A DNA stretch of 64,000 bases. Origin: Saussurea involucrata (Eukaryota; Streptophyta; Magnoliopsida; Asterales; Asteraceae). The position numbers and the translations under genes were made by a program. The stretch lies in NCBI GenBank assembly GCA_033807775.1, contig CM066327.1, forward strand, positions 93,208,295 to 93,272,294, read 5' to 3'. Within the stretch, counting starts at the first letter, position 1. Every line of letters begins with the position of its first letter. Positions 34,140-45,919 of this stretch are shown here, piece by piece. A model generated the notes under the pieces. It did not search any database. It worked only from the letters and a program-made list of their open reading frames with translations, and was not told the origin of the DNA.

Positions 34140-37100
34140 ATGGCGGATCAACAACAACACTCCCAGAACAACCAGGAGAACAACAACAACCTCCTCAAGA
34201 GCAAATCCCTCAAGAGGAGGACATTATTGACGACGAAGAAGATGCTGCCTTGGTTGACCCTGACCATGGCACTGAGATGGAGGCGAACAATCACTATCTC
34301 GACCCGGCATTATTCAGACCTAACCCTCAACACCAGGTTATTCTGGACATTCTCATGCGCCATCCTATCCGTGAGGCACTCACTCGCACTACCGACGTCC
34401 CCTTGCTATATGTTCTACAAGTTTGGTTCATGGCACAGGTTCGCACGGCCGGCACTTCACAGACTATAACGGCAATGATAGATAACCAGCCGTTCACCAT
34501 GACGCTTGATTCCTTTCGTCGCCTCCTTTCTCTTCTGGCTGTCGACGCCGCATGTCATGAACGGTACGATCCTACCGTAAATGATGACACGCTATGCGCA
34601 CAAATCCACGCGCTCGGCTACAACCATGATCTTCCCAGACCTTCAGCGTTCAACCGGAAACACCTAGCCCCCATCTGGTACACCTTGTTTACGATTCTGA
34701 ACAGGTGTCTATCATCTAGATGGAAAGGTATAGATCCGTGCACCGGTGACTTTCTACGCCTAGTTCACGCCGACTGCTACAACCGCCATGTCGACTTCGC
34801 CATGATCATCTGGCGTGAACTTGTTACAGCCATTTGACACATCGAAGGAACGAAACAGAAGACATTCCTTCCATACCCGCGTTTCCTATCGCTAGAAGTG
34901 CGTCAACACATGGACGCTAATCCAGCGATACATCGACGTGCTGCACATCTGGTATGTCCTATTCGCTACCTCCAATACATGGTTATCCGCAACCCATCCA
35001 ATGCGGTAGCTATGCCCATCCCTGAAGCCCTATTAGCCATCGCCGATCCCAGTGCACCAGGGGTAGTTGCTTAAAGGGGAGAGATAGGGAATCCCATGGT
35101 CCAACCAGAACCGGAGGGACCTGCCCAGGGACTTAGACCCGAGAGACGTGAGGGTCCAAGAATGAGAGGTGGGAGGGCCCGACAAGCAGGTGCTGCCGGG
35201 CGGGGTGTGTTAGTTGTGAGAGGAAGGGGAGCGAGTGTAGGCGGTGCAGCGGGATCGCGACCCGGACCAACAACACCCAAACCGGTCCTTCATCTAGACC
35301 GCACTCGACCGAACCATATGTTACTGAACCCCCTTCACCACCTCACCATGTTGAAGACGTGGAATCTGACTCCACGGACTCCGATACCGATCGTACCATA
35401 CGCCTGAAACGCATACCTCATAGTATCGGACCCAACCCATATTTCACTGTCGGAATCCCTCTTGACTCACCTCCTCATACTGGAACCGGACCTATTACTA
35501 GGACATCTGAGGGAGTACAAGTAGAGGAGTTAGATCATGCGAGGCGGAGAGAACTGCGTTCAAAGTTGAACCAGGAAAGATCGAACCGTAAAGAAAAAGA
35601 GGCTCATGAGCGACCCCAAATGAGTGACATCCGGGTAGCCACATCTGCTATCCCGTCTCATTTGTTGGGATGGGGTATTGAAGAAGACTCCGTGGACCTA
35701 GCGGAGCAATTGTACGACCCCCTCATCCACTCATACGTCTCTCAAAAGACGGATGTTTCAGTCTCACACGGGGATATACCACAACTTCCACCGGTCTCTC
35801 ACTCGGAGAGTACTGGTGTTGAAACAAGAGACCAGCAACCCCCGGTGTCGACTTCTTTCAGTGCACCATCAAGTCTAGATCCACTTGTTATTGAAGATTC
35901 CTTGACTAGGACACTTGATGCGGAACAAAAAAAAAGCCGCGGCTCTTCGTGACCCGACCGGAACGTCTGTAGGGTCTCCGTCTGCCGGAACGCGAGGATC
36001 GGACGGAAATCCTACCACAGCTATTATCACGCCAACTATGAACGTAGGTGGCTCTACCCCTGTGGTAGACCCCTCAACGGGCAATCTAAGTGATCCCGGT
36101 GTTACTTTACCTGACTTCGTGTCACCAGGGTCCCTGGATAGCAACCTTAAGGCTGTTCGCCAGGATATGGAGCAACAGATGCAACAACATGTAGCCGCTG
36201 AACTTGCGAAAGCGATGCACGCTATCAAAGGTAAAGGCCACCTCGTCGAACTTGAAACCGCCCCTGTACCTCCACCGATTCAACCGCAACCTATCTATTC
36301 GGTGGACACCCTGAAGACGATGTTATTGGCCCAACTGCTCCAGGAATCCGGCACAACCGCCTCTACCGAAGCAGACCTGATCTCCGTTCTGAAATCCCAG
36401 GTCACTGCTCCTTCATCATCTGTCATCAATCATTTGGACGCCACTGACTCGACCCTCAAGGACTACAACAAAGCGCTCACCACGCTGTCTGAGAGGGTCC
36501 GCACGCTCGAAGAAACATGTAAGAGTCAAGCAGGCGGTCTGAAACGTAAGCACGATGACCATGATGATCCTGATCACCGTGAGGGGGAGAAACGACAACA
36601 TCAAACCGAGACCGCCCAGATCCTCACTACTGAAACTACAACTGTGGTTCAACCGGAACCTTCAACTACGGCTACCACAACCGGAACAAATCTTGAAGCC
36701 GAGTTACCTTTAGCAGAAATGGTGATTGATATGGATATATTAGATGATGAAGCCCCGACGGTTGAAAAGCCCGAAGGTTCAACACAGGAACTGATCGACC
36801 TTGATTCATCAGCAAGACCTCTACTAAATATGATCGATCCAGACTGTAAACGTCCAGGTAAATTTGGTCTTCCCAACTGATGAAGACGACAACATTGATT
36901 ATGATCAGTTCCTGCTCCAGAACCTTTATGGTTTGTCACCCGTTCACTACGCTCAACCTACTGGAACCTCAACAAGACCCGAGACCTCAACTGCCAATAT
37001 TCCGACAACTCCCCGACAAATGACAGCTTCTGATCTTTCTTCCCCTCCACAACATCAAATTCGTTGGGAGAAGATCATGGTACTCATCCCTCATTTAGAG

Positions 37101-37946
37101 GAATCTTTGAAAAAGTTGTTCGTCCACAAGCTTCGCCCGATTGAGCCGACCTTCTGCCTTGGTATTTACAACTTTAGCCCCGAATACCAACGACGATATA
37201 TCAGTGCAATGCAGCGGTGTCTACCAGTCAGCCAAGTCAGAACCAAACTTCGGATCACAGAGGTAATCAGTATCTATTCAATAAGCATTATGAGGATCGT
37301 CTACCCAGTGTTCATTGTCCGACGTGAAGATGGGAACGAATGGAAATTCTCAGAAACCGACTTCCAGAACCTTCGACCGTTCGACTTCCTGGTTATTCTG
37401 AAAGACCTTCGTAAAAGAACCATCCGACCGCTTGAAGTTACAAAGGCGCTCAAAGCTGTTCGTCGATACCTGGTCCGTACCATTATGATGTCATATCTAA
37501 CGGATTTTCAAATGGCTGTCGAGAACAGGGCAAAGAAGGTAAATCTGATCATGCCGAATCTGAAAGCGCCTGAGTTAAACATGTATCCCGAGAACGCTAT
37601 GCTTCTAGAACCAGAATTTGGGATTGTTTACCTCAACGAGCAAAAAGAGAAGAAGTTCATGCGCTTCAGTCAGGTGGAAAGATTATGTGACGACTCACTC
37701 CACAAAGTTCAAGATGCTCTTCGAAAGATTATTCAGCACGAGTCTGAAAATACGAGGTTCTCATATATTCCGAATGCGAATGAAGTAACTGCTCGGAATG
37801 CCTTGGAAATAGTTAAAGAACGCATCGACTACCGCCGTGCAATCAGATGGTTCGAGGTACACTTCGCGCTTCGCCAAAGATATGTCTTCAACTGGAGAGA
37901 TCTAGAGCGCCAACTCGAACTTCAAATCAAAGGGGGGGATTGTTAG
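34140..37946 (+). pseudogene. Accessory (env-position) gene of element C, broken
   Basis: An ATG at 34140 starts a Gln/Asn-rich N-terminus; a frameshift near 34190 moves to the frame holding the conserved core (APIWYTLFTILNRCL, about 34663-34707) and ALGYNHDL upstream of it. Stops and shifts lie at 34835, near 35075 and 35400, at about 35930 (a run of nine A) and near 36870. The middle piece (35915-36880) has KRKHDDHDDPDHREGEKR. The C-terminal part (36864-37946) has an NLRPFDF stretch and SYLTDFQ. The last codons run through the polypurine tract and end on a TAG inside the LTR. Full length would be about 1,270 codons. Confidence 0.83.
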
Positions 37947-37974
37947 GGCAGGTTTTATAGTTGATTTAAAGTTC
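37917..37974 (+). promoter_or_regulatory. Polypurine tract inside an inverted repeat, element C
   Basis: The tract AAGGGGGGGAT (37930-37940) is bracketed by GAACTTCAAATCAA (37917-37930, coding) and TTGATTTAAAGTTC (37961-37974, inside the LTR), complementary at 13 of 14 positions. The geometry matches A and B with unrelated sequence. Confidence 0.75.
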
Positions 37975-38211
37975 AAGGGTTGAATTGTAATAGTTTATTT
38001 TGAGCCTTATTAGTGAACGGGTCGTGGGCTTGTTAACCACGGGCCCATAGTATTTAATGTAAGATTAGCTTGGAAAAACTAGCTAATCATCTCTTTTACT
38101 TTCAACATTGTATTGCTAAATTCTCTCTGAAAGGGATGACCATTGGAAATCATTGTTCTTATTGATTCATCTATTTGATTTCTTACTTGGTGCACGGATC
38201 TGGTTATAACA
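37941..38211 (+). repeat. 3' LTR of element C, 271 bp
   Basis: TGTTAGGGC to TATAACA, followed by the GGATC target duplication at 38212-38216. It lacks 11 bp present in the 5' LTR. Confidence 0.94.
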
Positions 38212-40986
38212 GGATCTGAGTGTAACTTATTTCCAGTGGACATGGGGGTCTTCATTACAGAGGCATCAGAGAGCCTGAATTTTGAAAGAATGTCAGAGAC
38301 ATATTTAGCTTGATTTATGAAAATTCCCTCTGATGATTGTTTGACTTGGAGTCCTAGGAAGAAGTTTAGTTCTCCCATCATACTCATTTCAAACTCACTC
38401 TGCATGAGTTTTTCAAAATCTGTGCATTGTTGTGCAATTGTAGAACCAAAAATAATGTCATCCACATAGATCTGTACAAGCAGAATCTCATCACCTTTTC
38501 TTCTATAAAACAAAGTAGTATCGATTGTACCTCTGTCGAAATCATTATTGAGAAGAAAGGTTAAAAGTCGTTCGTACCATGCTCTTAGAGCCTGTTTCAG
38601 TCCATACAGAGCTTTGTCAAGATAATAGACGTAGTTTGGGTACTTGGCACTTTCAAACCCTGGTGGCTGCTGCACGTATACTTCTTCTTGGATTTGACCA
38701 TTCAGAAAGGCAGATTTTACATCCATTTGAAAAACTTTGAAACCTTTGTGGGCTGCGAAGGCTAAGAAGATTCTTATTGCTTCGAGCCATGCGACAGGGG
38801 CAAAAGTCTCATCGTAATCAATGCCTTCTGCTTGGCAATATCCATTGGCCACCAATCTCGCTTTATTTCTAATGACCACCCCATCCCCATCCTTCTTGTT
38901 TCTGAAGACCCATTTAGTCCATATTGCTTGTTTCCCTTTTGGCAGGGGAACTAGGGTCCATACATTGTTTCTCTCAAACTATAGAAGCTCTTCTTGCATT
39001 GCATCTACCTAGTTTGGATCATACAGGGCTTCAGAAATTCGTTTTGGTTCGATCACATTTATAAAATTTGTAAAGAAACAAAAGTTAGCAGTGACCGATC
39101 TTGTCTTGACCTTTTCGGAAGGATCGCCGATTATTAGGCTCTAAGGATGGCTCTTCGTCCACTTTGTCGTCCTTGGAAGATGGTCATTAGCATCATCTAG
39201 TTGAACCTCTGTGGTTGCACATTGTGGTTCTGGTGCAACCTCTGTAGTGGAAGGTACTTCTATGCTTGATCTTGGTTCTTCCGCTTGCAGAAGTATTGGG
39301 ATAAGAGTTGGAATTGGTTCCTCTGAGGTTATAGTGACTGAATCCTCGTTTTCCTCTGGTATTGGTTCCTCTGTAGATGCTGGAGTTGGTATTTCCAGTG
39401 CCTCTGTAGTAGAATCCTTGCTTGTATCATCTTCTGTTCGCTCCCCCTCAGCACTTGTATCTGCACGATTTATAGAGGAGGATGAAGTATTTAATGGACC
39501 AGTTAGAGATATACCTGACTCAGTCTGGTTTGCAGAAGATGTTTCTCCAGAGGCTCTGACGGCTCTAACAGAGGGATCAATATCATCGTGGAACATCTCT
39601 TCAAATAGCAGATTTAGTTCAGCTTCTCTTGTGGGTGAGATTCCAGAGGATTCCATTTTGAGACCGAGTTCTGAACTGATTTGTTCATAAGTCTTTTGAA
39701 AGGAATCGTCAAAAGAGACATTGACGCTTTCCACAACGGTTCGTGATCGCAGAAGGTAAACTCTGTAGGCCTTTGAGGTGGCAGGATATCCTATGAACTT
39801 GCCTTCGTCTGCTTTCACATCAAACTTCCCTCTAGCTTCTCTGTCATTCAGGACAAACCACTTGCATCTAAACACATGGAAGAACTTGATGTTTGGTCGC
39901 CTTTTGTTGATCAAGTGACAAGGTGTTTTGATGTGTCTTTTTACTATGGTTGATCGATTTTGGGTATAGCAAGCGGTTGATACAGCTTCTGCCCAGAAAG
40001 AAATTGGCAATCCAGACGCTGTCAGCATAGTTCTTGCAGCCTCCACAAGCGTGCGGTTCTTTCGTTCAACCTCGCCATTTTGTTGTGGGATGCGTGCAGC
40101 AGAGAAGTTCTAAGATATGACTTCTTCTGTAAGATAGGCTTCAATGACAGAGTTTTTGATTTCTGTGCCATTGTCGCTTCTTAACTTTTGAATCTTGCAC
40201 TCATACAGAACCTGGGTTCTTTTCATTAGGTTTATCCGAATGTTAGGAACATCTGATTTCTTTCTTACAAATTCCACCCATGTATATCTCGATTATTCAT
40301 CAATCAACACAAGTATATATTTCTTGCCGCCTAGGCTCTGTGTAGCGATTGGACCACAGAGGTCAACGTGTAGCATATACAGAGGCCTAGGGCAAGACAC
40401 ATCAGTCTTGCTTTTATGGGAAGCTCTTTTGAGTTTACCCATTTCGCAAGCAGAGCACAAATGATCTTTACTGAATTTGACATTTGGAAAACCTTTAACA
40501 AGATCGAGTTTAACAAGCTTATCTAAAGTATGAAAGTTTAAGTGGCAGAACCTGTTATGCCATAACCAGGCTTCTTCGTTTTTACAGTCAACAAGGCAGA
40601 GCTTTCCTTCTTGTTCTTGGCACTAAAGTTCATGAGGTACAAGTCTCCCTTACGTTTGGCTCACAGAAGTTCTCTTCCTGTATCTTCACCTTGCAGAGAG
40701 CAGAAGGTTCTTTTGAACATGACGTCAAAACCTGTATCACAAAGTTGGCTAACACTGAGTAGGTTGTGTTTAAGGCCATCCACATATGCAACTTTGCAAA
40801 CGGTTATGTTTTCCTTCTTGATGACTCCATAGCCTTTTATGTACCCCTTTTTGTTGTCGCCAAAGGTCACGGATCCACCATCGAGTTTATCTTTGTAAGT
40901 GGATAGTAGACCTCTGTCGCCAGTCATGTGCCGCGAGCATTCGGAGTCTAGATACCAGATCGGCACACACTTCTTCTGTAACACAA
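38212..40986 (-). pseudogene. pol: Main part of pol of element B, broken
   Basis: Pol begins near 40984 with the protease strand WYLDSECSRHMTGD, in which the catalytic DSG reads DSE, so the protease is probably dead. The integrase zinc and core region (40660-40047) has frameshifts. NGEVERKNRTLVEAARTM and the integrase tail are open from about 40046 to 39141. RT is open from 38879 to about 38217 with VKSAFLNG, ALYGLKQ and the complete active site YVDDIIFGST near 38460. A stop at 39141 and others near 39010 and 39140 separate integrase from RT. The frame runs into element C at 38211 and resumes at 27006. Confidence 0.9.
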
Positions 40987-43745
40987 TCAGAGATTTTTAG
41001 GTACCCATATCCAAATGGGTCCCGGTTTTTCAAGGGTCTTCAAGGTTTCCTTAGCACCCTTGGGTTTGGTTTTAACTTCTGCTGAAGAACCAGTTTGTTT
41101 CTTATTTCCCTTGAATTTACCATTCTTTTTGGGCAAAGAGAGGAAACAGTGTGGACTGGAGAAGTGTTTAATATGATACATGAGATCAAAGCAATGACAG
41201 TAATTAATATGCGAAGAAATTTGCTTGAACTTTTCATTAAAAACACTGAAACAGGGTATAGAGGCTTTATTACAGTCTATTCTAGCATCTGACTTCCTAT
41301 TACAAGAAGACTTATGTAGACTAGATTGTTTGTTTGGAAAATCTCTGTGGAGAGTAGCCTTCTGTGGTCCCCTTCTTCTGTGGTGAACTTCTGCAAGTTT
41401 CACTGTCACAGAAGTAAAAGACTTGTTATTTTCAACCCACTTACCCTTTTGTTGCCAAGTTAATTTTTCTTTAAAAGGCCTAAAAGGTTTAGCTTCTTTT
41501 GAACAGAGAGAGGACTTTTCTTTTTCAAGTTTGATTTTCTCAAGTTCCAAAGAGGTTTTGGCTTGTATACACATGTCCAAAAAATCCAGGCAAATAGGAA
41601 CACTTATGATTTTCTCCTTAGGAGTAATCGTTCTGTTAAGAATTCCAGAGGGAAGTTTAAATCCCTCTGCTTCACAAGGAACTATTTCTGATTCAATTGA
41701 ATCAGTCTCAAAGTCGTCAGAGGATGAGTCGTCCTCATATACAGAGGTTGAGTCACTTAGATCTCTGTCGACCGAGGTTGGATTTTCTGAGCAAGTGCCA
41801 TACTCGCTTTCTTCCTTTCTTTTATGAATATCTTCTAAGTCAACAGAAGTGTTCATCACGGTTTCCTTAGAGAGATTTTTTTCATTGACTATACATGGAC
41901 TTTATAAAACTTTCTATATAATTGGGGCTTTCTATACCCAACATTTTTAATGTCACATGAAGTACTTGGGTTTTCATAAAAGTTGTTTTTACCGATTTCC
42001 AATAATTCCTTTTCAGAAATGCGAGTCAGTTTTTCTTCTGTAGAAGCAGGCACAAACTCAGGAGCCTCTACCGATAGTTTTGTCTCAGAATCTATAGTAC
42101 AGACAAAAGCGACCTGTGATTGAGTCTCGGGGTCACCAAACTTCAAGATTCATATCTGATCTTGAGTTTTCAGATATCTCTTAGGTTTGGATTCTCTTTT
42201 GACAGAGACTGATTGTGGTAAATCTGTGTTTTCAAAACACACATTTATCATTTTCAGAGGTTTCCTCCTGTGAGGTTCCCCGGAGACTTTTTGCCTTTTG
42301 CTAACAGAGGTTAAATTTGGAAAACCGGGTTTTCTAGTACTTCCAATACAAAATAGAGAAGATAGGGACTTGGCACTTTTGTTTCCGGTATAAGGATCTA
42401 TATCACAGAAGCCAATTCCCTGTCTTCCTATTTGTGTGTTAACCTTTTCATACACCTTCTGTGCATCTTGATATTTTTTAATTAAAAGGTCTCTGCTGAG
42501 TAAGTCTTGATGAAGGACTTCTCTTTCCTTTTGAAAATAGTGCTTAAGAGCAAGAATGTTCATTCTGTCACTCTCAACATCCATAAGTTCTTTAGATTTA
42601 ACTTTTAAGGCAGAGTTGAGTTCTGTAATCTTTTCTTTCAAAGGATTTAGATGTTTATTGCAACTCATTTCAATTTCTTCCTTTTCTTGAAATATTTTTG
42701 CCTTTTCTTGAGTGAAAAGTCTGGTTTCTCTCTCAAAGAATGCATGTTTCTTTTGAACACTCTCACAAGTCCTTTTAAGTTCAGTGTATTCAACAGTTAG
42801 TTTAAGTAAATTTGCTTCGCTTTCATTTGATATTGAGTCAGAAGTGGATACCTCACTATCAGAATCTGAGGAGCTGACCTCTGCCATACCACAGAACAAG
42901 GCGTTCTTCTTGTCGCCTTCATCAGAGGATTCGTCTGACAGCCAGTTCTCCTGCTCCACCATCAGTGACTTCTGAGCATAATATTCTACCTTCTTTTTGT
43001 AGAAAGCAGAATCCCTCTGAGGGCGGTTTGGTTTGCTCCGGCAGTCAGCAGCATAGTGGCCTGGCTTGCCACAATTGAAACATCCCTGGTTTTGGGAAGC
43101 GTTGCCAGCTCTGTCGTCTGACCTCTATCGGTCACCACCTCTATCTCCTCTGTCATTCGACCTCTGCTGGTCGTTCTAACCATCTCTTCCCTGGTTTCTT
43201 GACTCGTACTTCTCTCCTCTATCATCCCTTCCATCACGTTCATAACCCTTCTTCCTGTATCCTCCTCTACCAAACTCTTTTGTCAACAGAGCTAACGATT
43301 TAGCTATAGAGTCCATCGTTGCCTCCTCCTCGTCTACCAATTCCTCCTCAGAACTGTCAATAACCACCGCTTTCTTCTTCTTCTTCTCCTTATTCTCCTC
43401 CACAACTTTCTCCTTCTTAGGCTTCTCTTTTGCCTCTGTTGTCTTACCAACAAGTGCCAGGGGCCCAGCAGTTTGAGCTTTTGCCTGGGCGATTTGTGGT
43501 TCTTGGGCTGTCAAAGTTCTATAAAGATCTGATAAGCTCCAGATGTCTAAGTCCTGATTTATTTGTAGGGACATAGACAGCTGGAGCCATTCTTCGTTGA
43601 GGCTTTTTAGGAACATAACGTTGTTCTCTTCAGAAGTTCTGTGGATCCCAAACTTCCTGCACTTGTTTATCATAGAGTTAAACCTGTCATAAGTTGACTG
43701 CAGAGACTCTGTCGGCAGAGCTTTGAATGCGTAGTATTCATTGAT
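40987..43745 (-). pseudogene. gag: Middle and end of gag of element B, broken
   Basis: From 43745 the frame reads INEYYAFKALPTESLQ, continuing the gag N-terminus found at 58331-58773. It holds one CCHC knuckle (CFNCGKPGHYAADC, 43041-43082), an acidic/Lys-rich linker and a long coiled coil (42962-42150), ending IWVPKNL at 40987. A stop at 43176 with a frameshift, a stop near 42148 and a 63-bp foreign segment at 41881-41943 break it. The gag TGA is followed after 14 nt by CAG and the pol frame, as in A. Confidence 0.87.
41881..41943 (-). repeat. 63-bp inverted fragment of the F LTR start inside B's gag
   Basis: Read on the minus strand this segment matches the first ~63 bases of the LTR at 43754 (TGTTGGGT...GTCAATGAA) with about two mismatches. 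It replaces or interrupts gag codons, because A's gag has no counterpart. It lies 1.8 kb from and opposite to the full LTR. Confidence 0.85.
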
Positions 43746-43753
43746 GCATTGGA

Positions 43754-44127
43754 TGTTGGGTCTAGAAAGCCCCAATTATATAGAAAGTTTTATAAAGTCC
43801 ATGTAAAGTCAATGAAAGTCAAATGTATTGTAATTAGCTTTGTTAGTCTTTTGGGCTTTGGGAGTTTAATGGGAGTTAAATGGGCTTGGGCCCATGTCAT
43901 GTAATTTGACACTATAAATAGGTGTCTTGGGCTTACATTGTCATTAGATATATTTTGTGATCACACACACTTCACAGTGAGTTGTGAGAGACGTTTGTAT
44001 TAGAGAAATTCTCCCTCCATTGTATTCAAAGCTTATGAATAGAAATCATTCAATAAAATAATCTTCATGCCTACTTCTACTCAATTGTTATGGAGTTTCT
44101 TGATTGTTGCTAATTGTGGGACTTACA
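43754..44127 (+). repeat. LTR F, 374 bp
   Basis: TGTTGGGTCTAG to GGGACTTACA, followed directly by ATTGGTATCAGAGC (primer site 44130-44141). A TATA box (TATAAATAG) is at 43913-43921. No second full copy exists in the window; only the 63-bp inverted piece at 41881-41943. Confidence 0.85.
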
Positions 44128-44611
44128 ATTGGTATCAGAGCTAATCAACAAACAAATTCTGTTCAAGATCGTGTTCTTGAGGGTTTCTTGATCGAATTCT
44201 TGAAGATTTCTTAATCAATTCGTTAATTGATTCCACTGCTACTCGTAATTCTTGAATTCATTCTGTTTTGATTCAAGAAATTTGAATTTGTCTTTCTGTT
44301 GAATCGATATCTTACAATCAAGTCATCCAAAGATTTTCTCTCTATGCTGATTAATTCTCGAAATTAAACAGAGATCACAGGTATGTTTTCGAAATTCTTG
44401 ATTGGTTTCTTGATCAAAGTGATTCTATCTGCTGCATGTTGATTAGTATTCAAATTGTTTGTTGAAAAGAAGAATTTCATTAATTCATGTACTCTAACTG
44501 TTTGATGAAATGCATGTGACAGATTTGATTAATTCTTGCATGTTCTAGATTTGTGTTGATTCTCATTTTTGATCATAATTCATAGTTGATATTTGAATTT
44601 GTCATTTCATC
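44128..44611 (+). other. Primer site and leader of F
   Basis: A perfect TGGTATCAGAGC match is at 44130-44141. The remainder is AT-rich leader with repeated TTCTTGAT-like phrases and no gene. Confidence 0.7.
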
Positions 44612-45907
44612 ATGCCTGAGATTGTTCAAGTTTTTGTGAGACCTGCAAGTTCTATAACAAGTTCAGACGATTTACAAAAATCAAGTCCTGTAAAAGCAAA
44701 GGAAACAATTTCTGAACCAAAAACTAAGATTGTTCATTTTGAAAGCAAGATTGCAGATTTTCAAGCAAAACAAGATGAAAATGCAAAAGTTATAAAGATT
44801 TTGCAAAAAGAGAAATCTGATTTTCTAAAGGATTTTAAAAAGGTTCAAGAAAACATAAAGTTGTTAGAAAAAGAGAATGTTGATTTGAAAGAGAAAATCA
44901 ATTTTGAAAGAAAGATGTTGACAGATTCTGAAAATAGAATCAAATCACGTGAAATGAAAAATTGTCAACTCTTGAAACAGATCTATGATTTTGAACAAGT
45001 TCTTATACTTGAAAGAGAGAAATTTGAGAAAGAGAGAAGAAACTTTCAAACTGAGAGGAAAGGTTTTGAAACAAAGTCTGTTGAATTATCTATGAAAATT
45101 TCTGATTTGGAGAAAATTCTTGCAAAAGAAAGAAAAGAGTTTGAATGCAAGAAAAATGTTTTTCAAAAAGAAAAGAATGGTTTTGAGAAAAAGAAAACAG
45201 GAATGTTAAATGAGTTTTCTGTAAAGATCAATGAGTTGGAGAAAGAGTTAGAAGATGGAAGGAAAGAGACTGAAAAGAAGAAGGTAAATGGCTTTAAAGA
45301 AAAATGCTTAAAAGATGAGTTTGAGAAGGAAAAGAAAGTTTTTCATTTGGAGATAAGGAGACTAATTAAGAAATTATCTGATTTATCAACTAAAATCATG
45401 ATAGAGAGGAAGTCCAAATCTGATTTGCAGTCAAGGTTTGATTTGTATGTTAAAGAGTTTAAAGAATTTGAAACAAAAGTTGTTGACAAATCAAATCATA
45501 GTTCAAAAGATCAGATTCGTTCTTCTAATCTGTTTTATGATTCTCCTATTGATAAATCTTATAATTGTTCTTTTAAAAAGATAAAAATGGAATGGAGAGT
45601 TAAAGGAACTACTTCCAAGAAAGAAGTGCTAAAATCAAAGGTTCCTAATTCAAATGTCAAGAAGAACAATACATTTTAAAGAAAATCTTTTGTTAAACCT
45701 GATGTGATTTATTCTGTAAATCATTTAGTCAGAATTGCACAAAAGAAACTTTGTTGTTCATATTGTGGGACTTACAATTGTGGGACTGATGATTTTGTGA
45801 ACAAGAATTTTATTCAGCACTGGTATGGTTCTTATAGAATATCTGCATATACCACTGCACCTAACAAACCTGGACCCAAGTTCATATGGGTACCAAAGAC
45901 AACTTAA
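44612..45907 (+). pseudogene. gag: C-terminal gag of F, coiled coil, one internal stop
   Basis: An ATG at 44612 opens 355 codons that are almost entirely Lys/Glu/Asp/Phe coiled coil (for example KLSDLSTKIMIERKSKSDLQ). A single TAA at 45677 interrupts, and the same frame continues to 45907. The last part has CCSYCGTYNCG and HWYGS and ends FIWVPKTT, matching the tail of element C's gag. The capsid-like N-terminal domain and CCHC knuckle are missing, so most of gag was deleted before this point. Right after the stop comes TCTGTTTTGCAG, then a short pol-like start cut by TAG. Confidence 0.75.
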
Positions 45908-45919
45908 TCTGTTTTGCAG
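45905..45919 (+). promoter_or_regulatory. Gag stop followed by acceptor-like TTTTGCAG, element F
   Basis: TAA is followed by TCTGTTTTGCAG. The codons after CAG (VIHV, then a stop) align with element C's HGHVW start of protease. Here pol is in the same frame as gag, unlike A and C. Confidence 0.5.

Larger units (their letters stand above)
27012..38211 (+). mobile_element. Element C: Sirevirus with short LTRs and a large pol deletion
   Basis: It is flanked by GGATC (27007-27011 and 38212-38216), with LTRs TGTTAGGGC...TATAACA of 282 and 271 bp; the right one lacks an 11-bp segment. Order: LTR, degenerate primer site, leader, gag, protease stub fused to late RT/RNase H, a noncoding region with five polypurine tracts, accessory gene, LTR. 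The element interrupts pol of B in the opposite orientation. Confidence 0.94.
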
